Origin: Eumeta japonica
Lineage: Eukaryota; Arthropoda; Insecta; Lepidoptera; Psychidae
NCBI GenBank assembly: GCA_005406025.1
Contig: BGZK01000099.1
Location: forward strand, 1-64,000
Direction of reading: 5' to 3'
Length of the DNA: 64,000 nucleotides
Of this stretch, positions 23,369 through 34,920 are shown one piece after another (position 1 is the first letter of the stretch; each line of letters begins with the position of its first letter). Below the pieces are notes generated by a model. It did no database searches. It was not told the DNA's origin and saw only the letters and a program-made list of their open reading frames with translations. The position numbers and the translations under genes are program-made.

Positions 23369-26060
23369 AGTATTATGAAAACGAGGAATGTTGTATACAA
23401 AGAGGCCTTGATACAAATAAAATATAGTTTTACAAATTAAGAAACAGAAACATCCATAGAATACCTAAAATATCTAAAAGTATGTTTAAATTGAAAGTGT
23501 TTGTCTTATTATTATTGAACATATAATTGACATACCCACATGAAATTCAACCTTATTTATAAAAAAACATGTCCAACAATTATGATGTTCCACGCGACCA
23601 AAGCCGCAGGCACAATTAGTTAAATTTTTATTTGAAGTAGCAATGGGTTTTCGTCTTTGCTGACTAAACCTTCTATGCAGGTAAGGAACAATTCTACACA
23701 CCGCATAGTACATTATGCGAGCTAGTGCCTTATGCCAAAGCAGAAATTGCTACCTGATAACGATAGTGCTATTTGTTACTGAACAATTGCAATTTCAAAT
23801 TGTAATATACATGTATGTACATAAACGGTGTAGTCTGACGCCGCTCAATATGCTTAAATGTTAAACAGATTAGCGTCTCAGCTTCGTCCATTTCTTTTTT
23901 TTTCTAAGAGAAAAAGATTTCTCAATATCCCAAATAATACTTTTAAAGTATATAAATGAATATTCGATGTACATGTGTATTTTATAAATAAAAAACCTAC
24001 TTCTGTCCAAATAAAACTATGTAATAACACGACAAAACGTCGTCAAGGTAATCCGATAAGTTGTGCTGTGGGGCTTCTACGACTAGCCTACTGACCCGTA
24101 TTTAGGCGGTACATCGATATTTGGAAGATTTTCTTAGCGCTACAATGCGAAAAATAAAAAGTAGGATATGATAAAATTTTACTTGCCACTTGTTTTTATA
24201 AACAACTTCCACTTAGTTATTGGGTTCTAGAATCTGCACGCTAACCACAATGTCAAAGATTGCCATCCATTATATAGAGGTTTTAAAATATTAAAACCTC
24301 AAATGTTTTATTCATATAATAATATGAACAAAATTATTATTTCATCAATAAAATCAATTGATAAAACGTTTCATATGTAATCCTAAAATCGATTAAAAAC
24401 TTTCCGTAAGTTCAGTAATTAATTCATTGACAATATAATTGTAAGAGGGTTACATGCTCGCTTCACTTCTTGATCATGTAAGGAAGATGAAAGTAACAAA
24501 AGTAGGGATCAAATTTTAATGCAATTTTAATGATCATCTTAGTTGTAGACTTATTTAATATGTTAACTCTAAAACCCAAGTTTTTCTTTATGGAATAAAT
24601 GATGAAACTATTCTGAATTATATACTTAAAGACTATTTTGAATTCATAAACCCAATTTTTAATTATATTTACTCAAGTAAATATAAATTAACGCATTAGG
24701 AATTCGTTTTCGAAATAATAATGAAGTAATTATATCAACTCTAAAGTCAATACCAACCGACTTAAATCATATTATTTACTCTATATAAAAATCGATAACA
24801 TTGTGGAATGCGCGTAAAATTTAATTGTTTTTTTTTTTATGCAACATGTATATTTTAAAAAAGAATTGTGTTGATAAACGACCTTTATACTGTGAGTCCT
24901 TTCTTGAAGTTCATACATCTTAGTTTAAGAGATACGACATTCTTTACAATTTTTTGAAATAATACTAAGTAAAATAAATAATTATTAATAAAATTAACTT
25001 ACTGTATTTAATATTCCACAATAAAATGAATAAACTTAATGCACAAAGATTACGCAAAAATATGTACATATTACTGTGTTTAATTGAAACAGTTATTAAT
25101 ATAGTTTATATTTTACGATAAACTATCCTCGATAAACTATCACTTCAGACTGTTTTATTAAATTAAGCATAGTTTCCAATCACGGCCGCTAGGGGTTGTA
25201 CCTGATAAAAAGGATCGTGATATAAGAGTATTATAAAAATAGTCCGATAAATGAAATTAAAAGTTAATTCTATAACGTTTTTCAAAATAAAATATTAATT
25301 CAAAAATAGTTTTCAATAGAGGCTTACTTACGGCATCTGTCATAATATTGCCTCATTTTCACATCAACGTAGTACTACATGTTACTTACAGAGGGCAGCA
25401 ACAAAACAATTTAAACAACATAGTGCGAATAACTCGATACTAGATGGCGCACTCAGTATTTAAATTTCAATTTCTTAAGGTTTGAATTTTTTTTATAACC
25501 AAGAAGGAATATGTTCGTGTTTAAATACAAAAATTAAAATTTAATATTAACGAATAACATGTTTTGCATAAAAATGTATAATAATTTAGTTCGTTCAATT
25601 TGTCAATTTTAAACTCCTGCAGGTCTAGCATGATGCCCTAGAGAAGAATCTCTGCTATAGAACTATTTTTTTCACGCCAACGTAATGAATAATAAACGTA
25701 CTCATAACTAGAGCTTCATGCTAGGCCCGCTATCTTTTTTTTGGACTGACGTGCATTCCACTTTTCATTATTTCAATGAAAATATTTTTATCATATTTAA
25801 ACATTTTGTAAAATAAAAAATAAAGTTCAATAAACCTTCAATGTACAAAATCAAATACATACACTTTTCCCCAAACGAATATGAAGTCAAGCGATTAACG
25901 ACCCAAGACGAATTATGTGACATTTATGACATTCACGTCATGATGATGGATTTTTTGTCACATTTCATTTTATGTATTTTATACACATTCGTTCAAGCTT
26001 GCGCGATCTTTGGATCTTTTAGTCTACCAATTTCTTTAGCCAAAAGGTGACCAAAGTGAT
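23369..26060. other. Intronic gene-free stretch
   Basis: AT-rich DNA. Contains a 10-bp hairpin gaggttttaa/ttaaaacctc at 24277-24300 and a small inverted-repeat element at about 25621-25738. No coding exon is supported; the plus-strand frame at 25841-26050 is unremarkable. Confidence 0.45.
25621..25738. repeat. Possible small MITE or hairpin element
   Basis: The ends 'ggtctagcatgatgccctag' and the inverse of 'actagagcttcatgctaggc' pair over about 18 bp with a few mismatches, around a ~75 bp centre. No clear target duplication. Confidence 0.35.
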
Positions 26061-26107
26061 TATGTATGTACGTAAGATCTAAGACTTAGATCTTACGTAC
26101 ATGCATA
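26061..26107. repeat. 23-bp hairpin with one-base loop
   Basis: Left arm 26061-26083 and right arm 26085-26107 are reverse complements with one mismatch (tatgtatgtacgtaagatct... against its inverse), separated by a single A. Such a nearly loop-free palindrome is unusual in stable genomic DNA. Confidence 0.85.
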
Positions 26108-26737
26108 CTTGGATTCTAAGTAAAGTACTTTTGCGTGTTCTGCTTTCTATGGCCGAATTAATAAAGCGCACTTAATTGCACGTCCCATCTTGAGAGCGGA
26201 CAGAGCAAAAGAACTACACGGTTTCGGCACAGAAAATAATACGTCTCCCTCCCACGTTACTTCTTGGTGTGGCGCATGTTTTGAGTGAGGTTTATTAATA
26301 CGTACCCATAGATAAAAAGTACATCTCCACGATATATCGCGCGAAGACAGTCATGAAAAATAGGCGAACGGCGCATTGCCAAGCGAAAATTAACGTCCCT
26401 CAAAATAAATCAGCTCAATAAATTAACAACTTGTATCAAAAATTGTTGCCGCCTTTGTAGGTGTTTAAACATTAAATTCAATGTTTAACTAAAAATATAC
26501 GATAAACAAAAAAACATCTTGGTAAGTTTTACATGGTGTTTATGGGATGTAAAAACTATAAAATCAATGACTATCGCTGCAGGTATTCTTATTCATAAGA
26601 AACGGTTAACCCAGTAATTTTTCACTTATTACTTCAATTGATTCGCTAAATTATTATGGCGACCCTAATTGATGTAGTCAAAAGAAATCATATTTCATAA
26701 ATTTACAACGCAAAACTTTCTATACATTTATATGTAC

Positions 26738-26820
26738 CTGTGGTGGTGACTACCTCGGCGACAACTGTCGTCAGCAACACCCAAACTCAGGCCAGCATGA
26801 AGAGCGCAAGGCATCTTAGT
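26738..26820 (-). CDS. Candidate signal-peptide exon of the Ly6 gene, with in-frame TGA
   Basis: On the minus strand a pyrimidine tract and acceptor (tttttattttag) lead into an exon ending at the donor ACCACAG|GTACAT, phase 1 with base G, exactly what exon 2 requires. In that frame an ATG at 26798 is followed by Leu, Ala, a TGA (26787-26789), then VWVLLTTVVAEVVTTTG, a typical hydrophobic signal core leading to a cleavage region. The TGA differs from Trp TGG by one base. Alternatives: a pseudogene, a polymorphism or assembly error, or a real acceptor at the AG just after the TGA (gcctgag|TTTGGG), which would make the stop intronic and put the ATG farther upstream. The longer frame from the ATG at 26814 is not signal-like. 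Confidence 0.5.
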
Positions 26821-26924
26821 CTAAAATAAAAAGATTACAAGAGGATATGCAGTGGGGTAACAAATTTTCAATATCTTATTTAAAATTTCTTACTGTTAAT
26901 TATAAGACAACAACGTGCCTGTTG

Positions 26925-27215
26925 TTTTACTGTATGTCTGTCTGTCTGTGTTTTTATAACGTAAAAACGGTTTGACCGATTATGATTACAATTGGTATAC
27001 AGTAAAAACATTTGATTTCGTAAATGGTAGGCTATTATTTTCCGGTTTATCTGTCTGTACGTTTTTCTATAACTAAAAAAGGTTTAACTAATCTTGACGA
27101 AAATTTGTGTACCGACAGTAAGAACATGTGATTGCGTTGATGATAGGCTACTTTCTGTCTGTCTGTTTGTTGGTATGTATGTATGTGTTTTTTATAACTT
27201 ATGTATAGCTAGCTG
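26925..27215 (+). repeat. Diverged ~110-bp tandem array (three units)
   Basis: Each unit contains 'gtctgtctgt', 'tttttataac', a 'ggttt(ga)ac(c/t)gat/aat' block, 'aaatt(g)gtgtac/gtatacag', 'taagaacatgtga' and 'gatgataggctac'. The same unit recurs as a longer array at 29.56-30.09 kb. The block order resembles the inner part of lepidopteran Helitron-type repeats. Confidence 0.6.
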
Positions 27216-27719
27216 TATTTTTTATTAGTGAGATTGTCAATATAAGTAAAAAAAAGCATAAAGATACAATACAGAATATTTAATTTATGTACAATGAGAC
27301 ATGAGGTTCAGGGCGTGTGGTTGTTTTTTTATATGACCTCTGACATACAATAGGGTTCAACTTAGGTCTAAATTACCTAACTGTTTTATCAATCGAGACA
27401 ATGATAAACATTGAACATGATTACGGTGTAATTAATGCCCGATAACAAGTGCCGAAAATGATATATAATAAAACTTAATGATGTTCACAATCAAATGTTG
27501 TACAAAGAGATTAAGGTAGGTACCTAATTTCAAATGTTGAACTGGGATCACTTCCCACCTATATTTGTTTTTGGTCTCTCATCTGTGATGAAACCTCGGC
27601 AGTAGGCATTGCATGCAAATATGTTAGCAGAAATGTTGCGGGCTGAGCCTGCCTCAGCAATGGAACACTGTGCTCTTCCAAACCGCCATCTGCGCATTCA
27701 GATATCAAACATCCATTCT

Positions 27720-28151
27720 TGAGGGAGTGAAAAAAAAATAGGTTAACCCTGTAGGCCGACCCTGAAACTTTCCGCTATTTTCGAGTTCAAAACACTCGAA
27801 AGTATACGGGATTTGACGCGATTTTTTTGAGTAAAAAAACGGTTTGTTTCGATTTCTTTCGACAACGATTTCTCGCAAACGAATCAACCAATTTTGACTC
27901 GGTTTACGGCAATCGACGTGTTTTAATAGGTTAAGAGCTGATTAAATTTTGGAATTGATCGGTCAAGCCATTTTAAAGTTATTTTGAAAAAAACCACTTA
28001 AAAAAATTTTTTTTCTTAATTTTTTGAAAATTTCTCAAAATCTACCGGTCCAAATCGACCCAAACTTTCAGGAAATCTAAGTTTGGTGAAACTCTTTGAA
28101 ACGCCGTTTAGTGGGCTCGATCGGTCAAGCCGTTTAAAAGTTATAAGAGCT

Positions 28152-28233
<82 letters not shown>

Positions 28234-28400
28234 ATCCACAGACATACGGACATCATCTCTAGGGATGATCAGGGAAGCTTCCTAAACCCTCAGAACGTCG
28301 AGATCTGATGAGAACTCGATTTTTGCAAAATGGGGTGAAACCAATTACTTCCCGAAAATTTTAGAAAATTTTTAATTTTCTTAGCGGGTCGTTAAAAAAG
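27720..28400. repeat. Dispersed repeat containing an internal (CA)n microsatellite
   Basis: A non-coding element in which 'gatcggtcaagcc(a/g)ttttaaagttat' appears twice (about 27957-27983 and 28119-28143), followed by about 39 CA dinucleotides (28152-28231, with one CG interruption) and then 'acagacatacggacatcatctctaggg', 'cagaacgtcgagatctgatgagaactcga', 'ggggtgaaacc'. This order is found in a repeat I recall from many arthropod genomes, in which the CA run is a fixed internal part. The minus-strand poly-(CV) frame is an artefact of the microsatellite. Transposon class unknown. Confidence 0.6.
28152..28231. repeat. (CA)n microsatellite
   Basis: About 80 bases of CA dinucleotides with one CG interruption near 28178, likely length-variable between individuals and able to adopt Z-DNA. 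Confidence 0.97.
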
Positions 28401-29104
28401 ATTCTAGAACCACCGTAGACACGTGCTACAGATGATAACCGATATTCCAGATTTCACAAATCACTTCTTTTAACAAAACATCGCATCACCCGTACTTAAG
28501 AGAATCCCACGATAAAAACTTATATTAGACAGGAGAAGATTGACTGGTTATAATATCTTCTTGAATGAAATTCGCCTTTCGCAATGTCTGCCCTGACGCT
28601 TTTCAAATCAGAAACACCCACGATTTTTTTGTGTTTGAAAAGGTGATCTTCGATATGATACAAATGATATGGCAGATCAATCTAATGAAGGATTGAATGA
28701 CACTAACAATTATATATTTAAAACAGATGCTTTTGAATTTCTTCTTTTTTATGATTCATCGACTTAATTGAGTTATAGAAGCAAAAAAGTTCCTTTACTT
28801 CTAATCAAAACGAATTATGGAACCATCACAATAACACTACGACATCTCGTTCACAAGCTGATATATTCGTTCTGCATATTCGTACCAAAGAACAAAATTA
28901 CGAAATCGACTCTAAAAATTTCTTCATGAATGAGAAACTTCTTGAGTAAAATAAACTATAAATATGGCGTCATCTGCATATTTGTGCTATTAGAGATTTT
29001 GAAACTTCTTCCACTTATAGAAACCTACACCATCTCCGAGTAATACAGCCTAAATTTTGTATTGTGTGAGGTGTTAATTCGAGGAAATCCATAGTAGACG
29101 CTTA

Positions 29105-29245
29105 CCCGCAACATGCATTAACATGCAGCATGCAACCCACCGCTGACCCTCGAATCTGCCTCTCTACTACGAATCTTTATCCAAATGATTGAATATTGAT
29201 TTCAGAGGATTGACAGATATCAAACACCTAAACAAGTGTTATTAA
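29105..29245. mobile_element. Partial copy of the ATGCAGCATGCAAC MITE family
   Basis: The stretch 'acatgcagcatgcaacccaccgctgaccctcgaatctgc' matches the inverted right end of the 56.3-56.5 kb element, and the following bases (ctctactacgaatc..., caaacacctaaacaagtgtt) match its left half. The far end is missing, so this is a truncated copy. Confidence 0.55.
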
Positions 29246-29369
29246 TTTTTATAATTATCTAATTCCGCTAACTGTTAAATTGTTAATTCTACGTACGTTT
29301 CATGCCAACCAGGCACATACTCGGGAAATTGCTGACGCCTAAATTTTATTTTGGTAGTAGCTCCATCTA

Positions 29370-29560
29370 AGGGCGGAATCAAGAACGGAATCATAGTTGG
29401 AATCGTGTGTGGAATTAAAATTAGAACCAAGAGCATGTTCGAAATCGGAATAAGGAACAGTGCCAAGGTCAGAAATCAGAGTGGGGCTTCTCAATCCTAA
29501 TCTACTTAGTCCGAGACCGGGTTCTGAATTAAAAGCGAGATGCGATCAAAGTCAAAAGTA
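29370..29560. repeat. Degenerate GGAATC-type tandem repeat
   Basis: Iterated 'ggaatcaagaacggaatcatagttggaatcgtgtgtggaatt' style units, similar to 18.3-18.5 kb and to the interior of the Helitron near 62.4 kb. No gene. Confidence 0.5.
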
Positions 29561-30095
29561 TGTCCTTTTATAATTCAAGAACGGCTAAACTGATCGTGAT
29601 AAAAATTGGTATACAATAAGAACATTTGATGACGCACATGATGGATACTGTTTGTCTGTCTGTCTGCTTGTAAGTTTTTAGTTCTTTCATAACTAAAAAA
29701 ATATTTCATCACTCTTAATGAAAATTGGTATACGTAAAAACATGTGACTGCATACATGATAGACTGTCTGTCTCTATTTAATTATAACTTAAGAATGGTT
29801 GGACCCACAGTAATCAAAATCGGTTTACAGCCAAAACATGTAATTCCGCTAATGATAGACTGTTGTCTGCAGTGTTTTCTGTCTGTATATTCTTTTATCA
29901 CTTAAAAATATTTCGCCGATCATAATGAAAGTTTGTATTCAGTAAGAACATATGAATGCGTAAATGATAGATTACTGTCTGTCTCTTTATCTGTCTGTAT
30001 GTGCTTTGATAAATTAAAAAAAAAAAGTTTTAATCGTTCTTGATGAAAATTGGTACCCAGTTGAAATATGTAGTTGGGTAAATGATAGGCTATAT
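29555..30095 (+). repeat. Diverged ~100-110 bp tandem array (about five units)
   Basis: Same unit as 26.93-27.2 kb. The landmarks 'taaaaattggtatac', 'aagaacat.tgat', 'catgatagactgtctgtctgt' and 'tttcataactaaaaaa' repeat about every 100 bases. Units are well diverged, so the array is old. Confidence 0.7.
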
Positions 30096-30186
30096 GTGAT
30101 TTCGATATGATACCGTATAGTAATTATAAAAACAATTATCTTTGTATTTCGTTGGGAGTAACATTCATTTGTTTTTAACTAGTTTA

Positions 30187-30305
30187 ATGTGTGCGTGCGT
30201 ACGTGTGCGTGTGCGAGTGCAAACATACACATGACTCGTACACAGGGTCGAGTGCGCGACTCAGTGCGTATGTGTGTGTACTAATGTGTGTCCGTGTTTG
30301 TGTTT
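30187..30305. repeat. TG-rich alternating purine-pyrimidine tract
   Basis: Runs such as tgtgcgtgcgtacgtgtgcgtgtgcg and gtatgtgtgtgtactaatgtgtgtccgtgtttgtg. A degenerate microsatellite with Z-DNA-forming potential. Confidence 0.7.
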
Positions 30306-32296
30306 TTAGAATACTGTCCATGATAAATATTAGAGACTAATTAATATATAGGTAATGCAAATCTGTCATTTAATCAGTTGCTTATTTTAAAACAATAAAG
30401 TATGTGGTTGTCATTTGTTTATAATAATAATGTAAAGAGGTAAAGTTTGTAAATTTGTAAATTTAAAAACTTTATGTAGTTTCAGAGATCCAAATCCCAA
30501 TTTAGATTTCTAAAATTACTGATTCGACTCCAAAAATCCCATGATTAATAGGAAACTATTATTGTGATTCCCGCTTGTTATAGGATATTTTTAATTCTGA
30601 TATAGACATGTTTTCAATAAAAAATATCACAAAAACCATAATTGAAATCAGAAAAAAAATTGTAATTTCGTTGATTTATTGACAAAAAGAGCTTAAATGG
30701 TTTGAAACAAGCAAATAAAATGCATATCAAAACCATGAAACTTTAATAGTTTTACAAATGAATCGACGACAACATAGATATGTGTTTAATATTTCGGCCA
30801 TAGAGACGGTTTCTATATTATAAATATGTAAAAAAATTCCAAATGAAATTTGATTATGGCTTCGACTACATTCTAAGGCATCACAAGTACATTCTCATCT
30901 ATATACATACCACTCATGAAAGGAACGGTTCTTAGTATAACATGTCATATCCTCGCCTCGCATCCCACTTAAATACATATCCCAATGACATACATCCTGA
31001 ATCATTTCCTTAATCCGCCTTCCGAAAAATGGATATGCTCAGGTATGTGTCATCAAACTGCATGGAGGAGATCATCCATCCTTCTTCCAACCTTGAATTC
31101 GTTTGTCGACATCGTTATTGCTACGATGCCGTCGTCGCATAGCAGCAATGAATTGAAGCGTAAAAAATTTTAACTGGACCATTGTATCATTTTAAAATAA
31201 TTTGATAAAATAAATAATAATTCTAAAAATGTATTTGCATCTTCGTAATGGGTTCTAGCTACTTTACATTTATAATTTAAAGTCAGCCAATAGCCTAATA
31301 AATTGTTATTTATCGAGAACCCGAAAACAATAATTGCTGAATGAACGGACTCTACAAAATTTTCTTCCGAAAGCTGTTGAACAGCTGTCTTACTAACTTA
31401 CTAAATGGATGTCTTTTTAACTTTCTTAGACCAGTATAGCTCGTTAGCTGATTATACTCGTAAACTGTGTACTAACTGACGTGGCCATTATATAACTAAC
31501 AAGCTAACGTACTCAGCACGGCTCAGTGGGACAATGCGCGCCTCTTTAGGTGCCGAGTTAATTTTGGCGATGTTTGTCTGATGGGTAGGACCTTGTTCAT
31601 TAACAATGCCGCATTATATATATTTGAACGTGCGCATTACGTCACCGGTGCTACTGTACCTCTTATGTTATAATATTTTCAATATTTATAACTTAATTCT
31701 ACGTGTATTATCAATGTAATGAAAATATCAATGCTACATGGAAAATTATGACTTAACAACTTACAGCTTTATTCTTTCAAGGACATGTAGTGATTAGAGT
31801 AGATATAGGTTTGTTATGCTTTTGATTGGAAAGGATGACTGAACATTTTGATTTATCATAACCATAAAATTTCGATGTGGGTCTTTTATTTTGCTTTCAG
31901 CAAACATTTCCTGTACTAATAATTGGGACTTCTTCCTCATAAAAAACAGAAAAGTGCGGAACGGATTCAGCTTCAATATTAGGCACTGAAAGCATCATAT
32001 CGTATTGATTGTAACAACAGTACTTACCTTCGGTATAAATAAAGCTTTTAATACGGTTAACTCATAATTCATCCACACGTCTAGATTTGCCGGACCTGCT
32101 ATGGGTTCTCGTTGAATATTCACCAAAAATTTTTGTTGTTTAAATTATGTTGCAATTGCTAGTCACTATATACGTTGTACCTCACACGGCTTCCGATATG
32201 TTGAGATTAATTGGGCACATCTTCGGCAATAGTCGTACAATCGAGAACGGGCATAACCATTTCCTCCTTTTCTATAAGGGCACGTAGGGCTTATGT
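30306..32296. other. Gene-free stretch
   Basis: AT-rich. A less AT-rich patch at 30.95-31.17 kb is open on the plus strand but not recognisable. No repeats identified. Confidence 0.4.
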
Positions 32297-32360
32297 CGAG
32301 GCTTCCATCAGAATGGGACCCCGGGTATAGGCTCGGGGTCCCATTCTGATGGGAGCCTCG
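32297..32360. repeat. 26-bp hairpin (one mismatch), 12-nt loop
   Basis: Arms 32297-32322 and 32335-32360 (core ccatcagaatgggacccc and its inverse) with loop gggtataggctc. Stem length and loop size are in the range of an insect pre-miRNA, but the almost perfect pairing is more like a recent inverted duplication. Strand of any transcript unknown. Confidence 0.85.
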
Positions 32361-32884
32361 AATACCAGACATTGTCGTTTAGCTTGCACTTAAAATTTTG
32401 TTCTGACGTTTTCATTCATGTTTTTTTTTTGGCTTTCTGTAAGGGTACCAAAGTCTGTCTGCCTTAGATCCCTTGCATAGACCAACATAACCCGGGCTTT
32501 TCACATTATGGCCTTTGACGTCGATGCTGCTGGGCGCGCCAACCCATTTTAGGTTTCAGAAATCTCATCATTGTTATCGCTTTTATCATCGTTTAATCAA
32601 AATGCTCATTCAAGACCAGAAGGTGAGAAATTTAATGCTTCTAATGATAATAATTATTTGTGATAAAGACGAATACATGACAATCGCCCTGCATATGCTT
32701 TCCTCCAACGCTTGAACTAACTTGGTCATACACAGTCCTTAGCACTGCATGCCGGTGTTTTTGCTTTTAAAGAAGTCACGCTTTGCATTCATATGAGTAT
32801 TACTTCATACATATTTAATTTACAGACTTCGCTCATGTAGTTCAGTACATTATTGGCCTTTTAATAGACGATAATCTACAATAC

Positions 32885-33258
32885 GTGTTTATCATCACAA
32901 CCCGTCTTGAAAATGTAATTTATGATTGTAATTTGGACTACAAATTCATTTGGGGGGCTCTGTGTGCGCGCATGTTCAATAAGATTCCTGTAGATATACA
33001 AAATTTACCCTTGACAAGTTTAAAGTGTTTATTAAACAAACACTTTACACAAAAGGGTTATTTATTATACAATCTCTGAATATTTAGAGGATAAATGGAC
33101 ATAAGGAGCTTGATTTCCTAAAGGTTCTTTCCTGCAATAATATTATGTATGTTTGTATTTCTATATAATTGGTTTGACAAGAGCTATCCTCAAGTTTCTT
33201 GCTCGTTCTTCTTGAGGAATAACTGCCTTACGCACGAGTAAAAAATAAAAAAAAAAAG
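32885..33258 (+). mobile_element. LINE 3' end (C-terminal ORF2 tail and 3' UTR)
   Basis: The plus-strand frame ends with MFNKIPVDIQNLPLTSLKCL, then LLNKHFTQKGYLLYNL and a stop. The 'yNkLP.di..lpl..Fk..lk..l..kgYYs' ending is the standard C-terminus of CR1/Jockey-like LINE proteins. It is followed by 'tcttgctcgttcttcttgaggaataactgccttacgcacgag' and an A-rich tail (taaaaaataaaaaaaaaaa). The element is 5'-truncated, as usual. Confidence 0.65.
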
Positions 33259-33499
33259 TGGAAATAATTGAAAAACAATGAGAAAGCTGTAAATTCTTTA
33301 AATGTTATGATTTATTTCAAGTGTTATATTATAACCTATGAAATAAAGATATTTTGCATTTTTTGAATTATGGTTCCAGCTATTCTCGCTCAAAAAAAGA
33401 AAACTGATGCCATTTTGATAAAAATCTCACATAAAAAGCGCTATTGTAACCCTGGATGTAAACCTGAATTAGATTTTTTTTTATTCTTTGACACGGCAG

Positions 33500-34560
33500 C
33501 TAGCTCGCGAATCCCAGCCATGATTGTGTTCAACACTCGGATAAGTTCTGAGAAAGTCTCGAACTATTGTTTACATTTCGATCGCTCTAAATATCATGAA
33601 CATAAAGTTCTTTTTAGTAACATTGCAGTCTTTCGAAGTCTAAATCTGTGTTCGATTGCCTGAGTAATTTGGTGTAATACTACGTCAATTAGCTGCTAAC
33701 GCTACGTATATGTAACAACAGAAGAGAACAACGATATCAAATATTGATTGCCATTGGTGTAAAGTTTTTATTGATTCCCCGATTGTATTGATCTTAATAG
33801 ATGGATTGTCGATGGGTCAGTTGGATATACCGCGTGTTATAGCTGACCCATCGGCCACAGATCTATTTAGACTACACTCGCTCCACTGCGCCTCAACAGG
33901 CACTCTCAGATGTTTATGCGGAAGGCCGATTGTAAAATTAGCCCGTTCACGAAACGCCTTAGCCGTTCGTGACGTGGCAACTTTTCGTAAACAACAAACG
34001 GTCAGCATGTTAGGTCATGTTGAAAGATTGGCCGGCGTTAAACTTCGCTGTAATAGCAATGAATTTTCCTATTTGTCCAACATTTCTGGAACGTTCGCAA
34101 AACGTAGCTGTTTCGTAAGCAATTCAAGCGGCTCATAGATTACTCAGTTTTACGATCGACGTGTGACGTTAAGGATCGCCTATTGTTATATGCTCTTTTG
34201 ATTCTAGAAGCTCGACCTATTTGTCGGGTGCGTGCGACACAATTCACAGTTCAGTTCAAAAATGCAGTTGCAAAAAAGAGGAACAAAACGGTAAAAAACA
34301 AACTCGATGATATGAATATGAATTGTTTAAATTGTTATTATCCAACTTTTTTTCGCGTAAAATGCAGATGCCATTATTTAAACGTGTATGTCGGAGTGTG
34401 CTACGGGCCCACGACGGAGCGGATGCGCTTGACCGGCTAAACGGGCGGACAGCAGGCGCGGCAAGTGCAACCGTAACCGTAGACGACGTATCGTTCAGGT
34501 CTGGCGGGAATCTATTTTATATTACTTGTGCGTGGTTATATTATTGGTTTTGGTATTAAT
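33500..34560. promoter_or_regulatory. GC-raised unique stretch, candidate conserved non-coding DNA
   Basis: Non-repetitive DNA of markedly higher CG content than its flanks, with a CpG-rich core at about 34380-34510. Several frames are open (33370-33663, 33788-34138, 34183-34440, 34323-34559), but none is recognisable or flanked by a good splice site. It may hold enhancers or an unrecognised transcript; only composition is seen. Confidence 0.25.
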
Positions 34561-34920
34561 AATTAAGGATGGGTACTTGTTGTTGGTACATTATTAATAT
34601 CCCAAGTAGTCAGAGGATCCTAATCTCACATATATTTATTTAAGGAGTATTGAAGGATTTCCAATTTATTTCAGCAAACTGTAACATAATAAACATTTTT
34701 ATATTTACCTAGTAAAAAACTAAATGAATAAATGTGCTCAAAAATTTAGCATGGCTGTTGTACGTACAGAAATATATTTTGACATAATATTTCATGGCAT
34801 AGTTTTTTATGTTAAATTCGTTATATATGAAATTGAAGAAAAAGTTTTTCGTATTTTATATACAAATTCAAGATAATTTTCACCATATTTTATTTACATT
34901 TAATTATAAGACATATATAT

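Noticed and set aside
23486..23713. Minus ORF with several Cys/His residues as a zinc-finger fragment
   Set aside because: Spacing fits no zinc-finger class that I know.
28016..28231. Minus ORF beginning with a Cys-Val repeat
   Set aside because: Direct translation of the (CA)n microsatellite.
33370..34440. Three unconnected plus-strand ORFs of 85-116 codons
   Set aside because: No recognisable domain, no splice context, codon use not distinct from the local composition; kept only as a GC-raised stretch.
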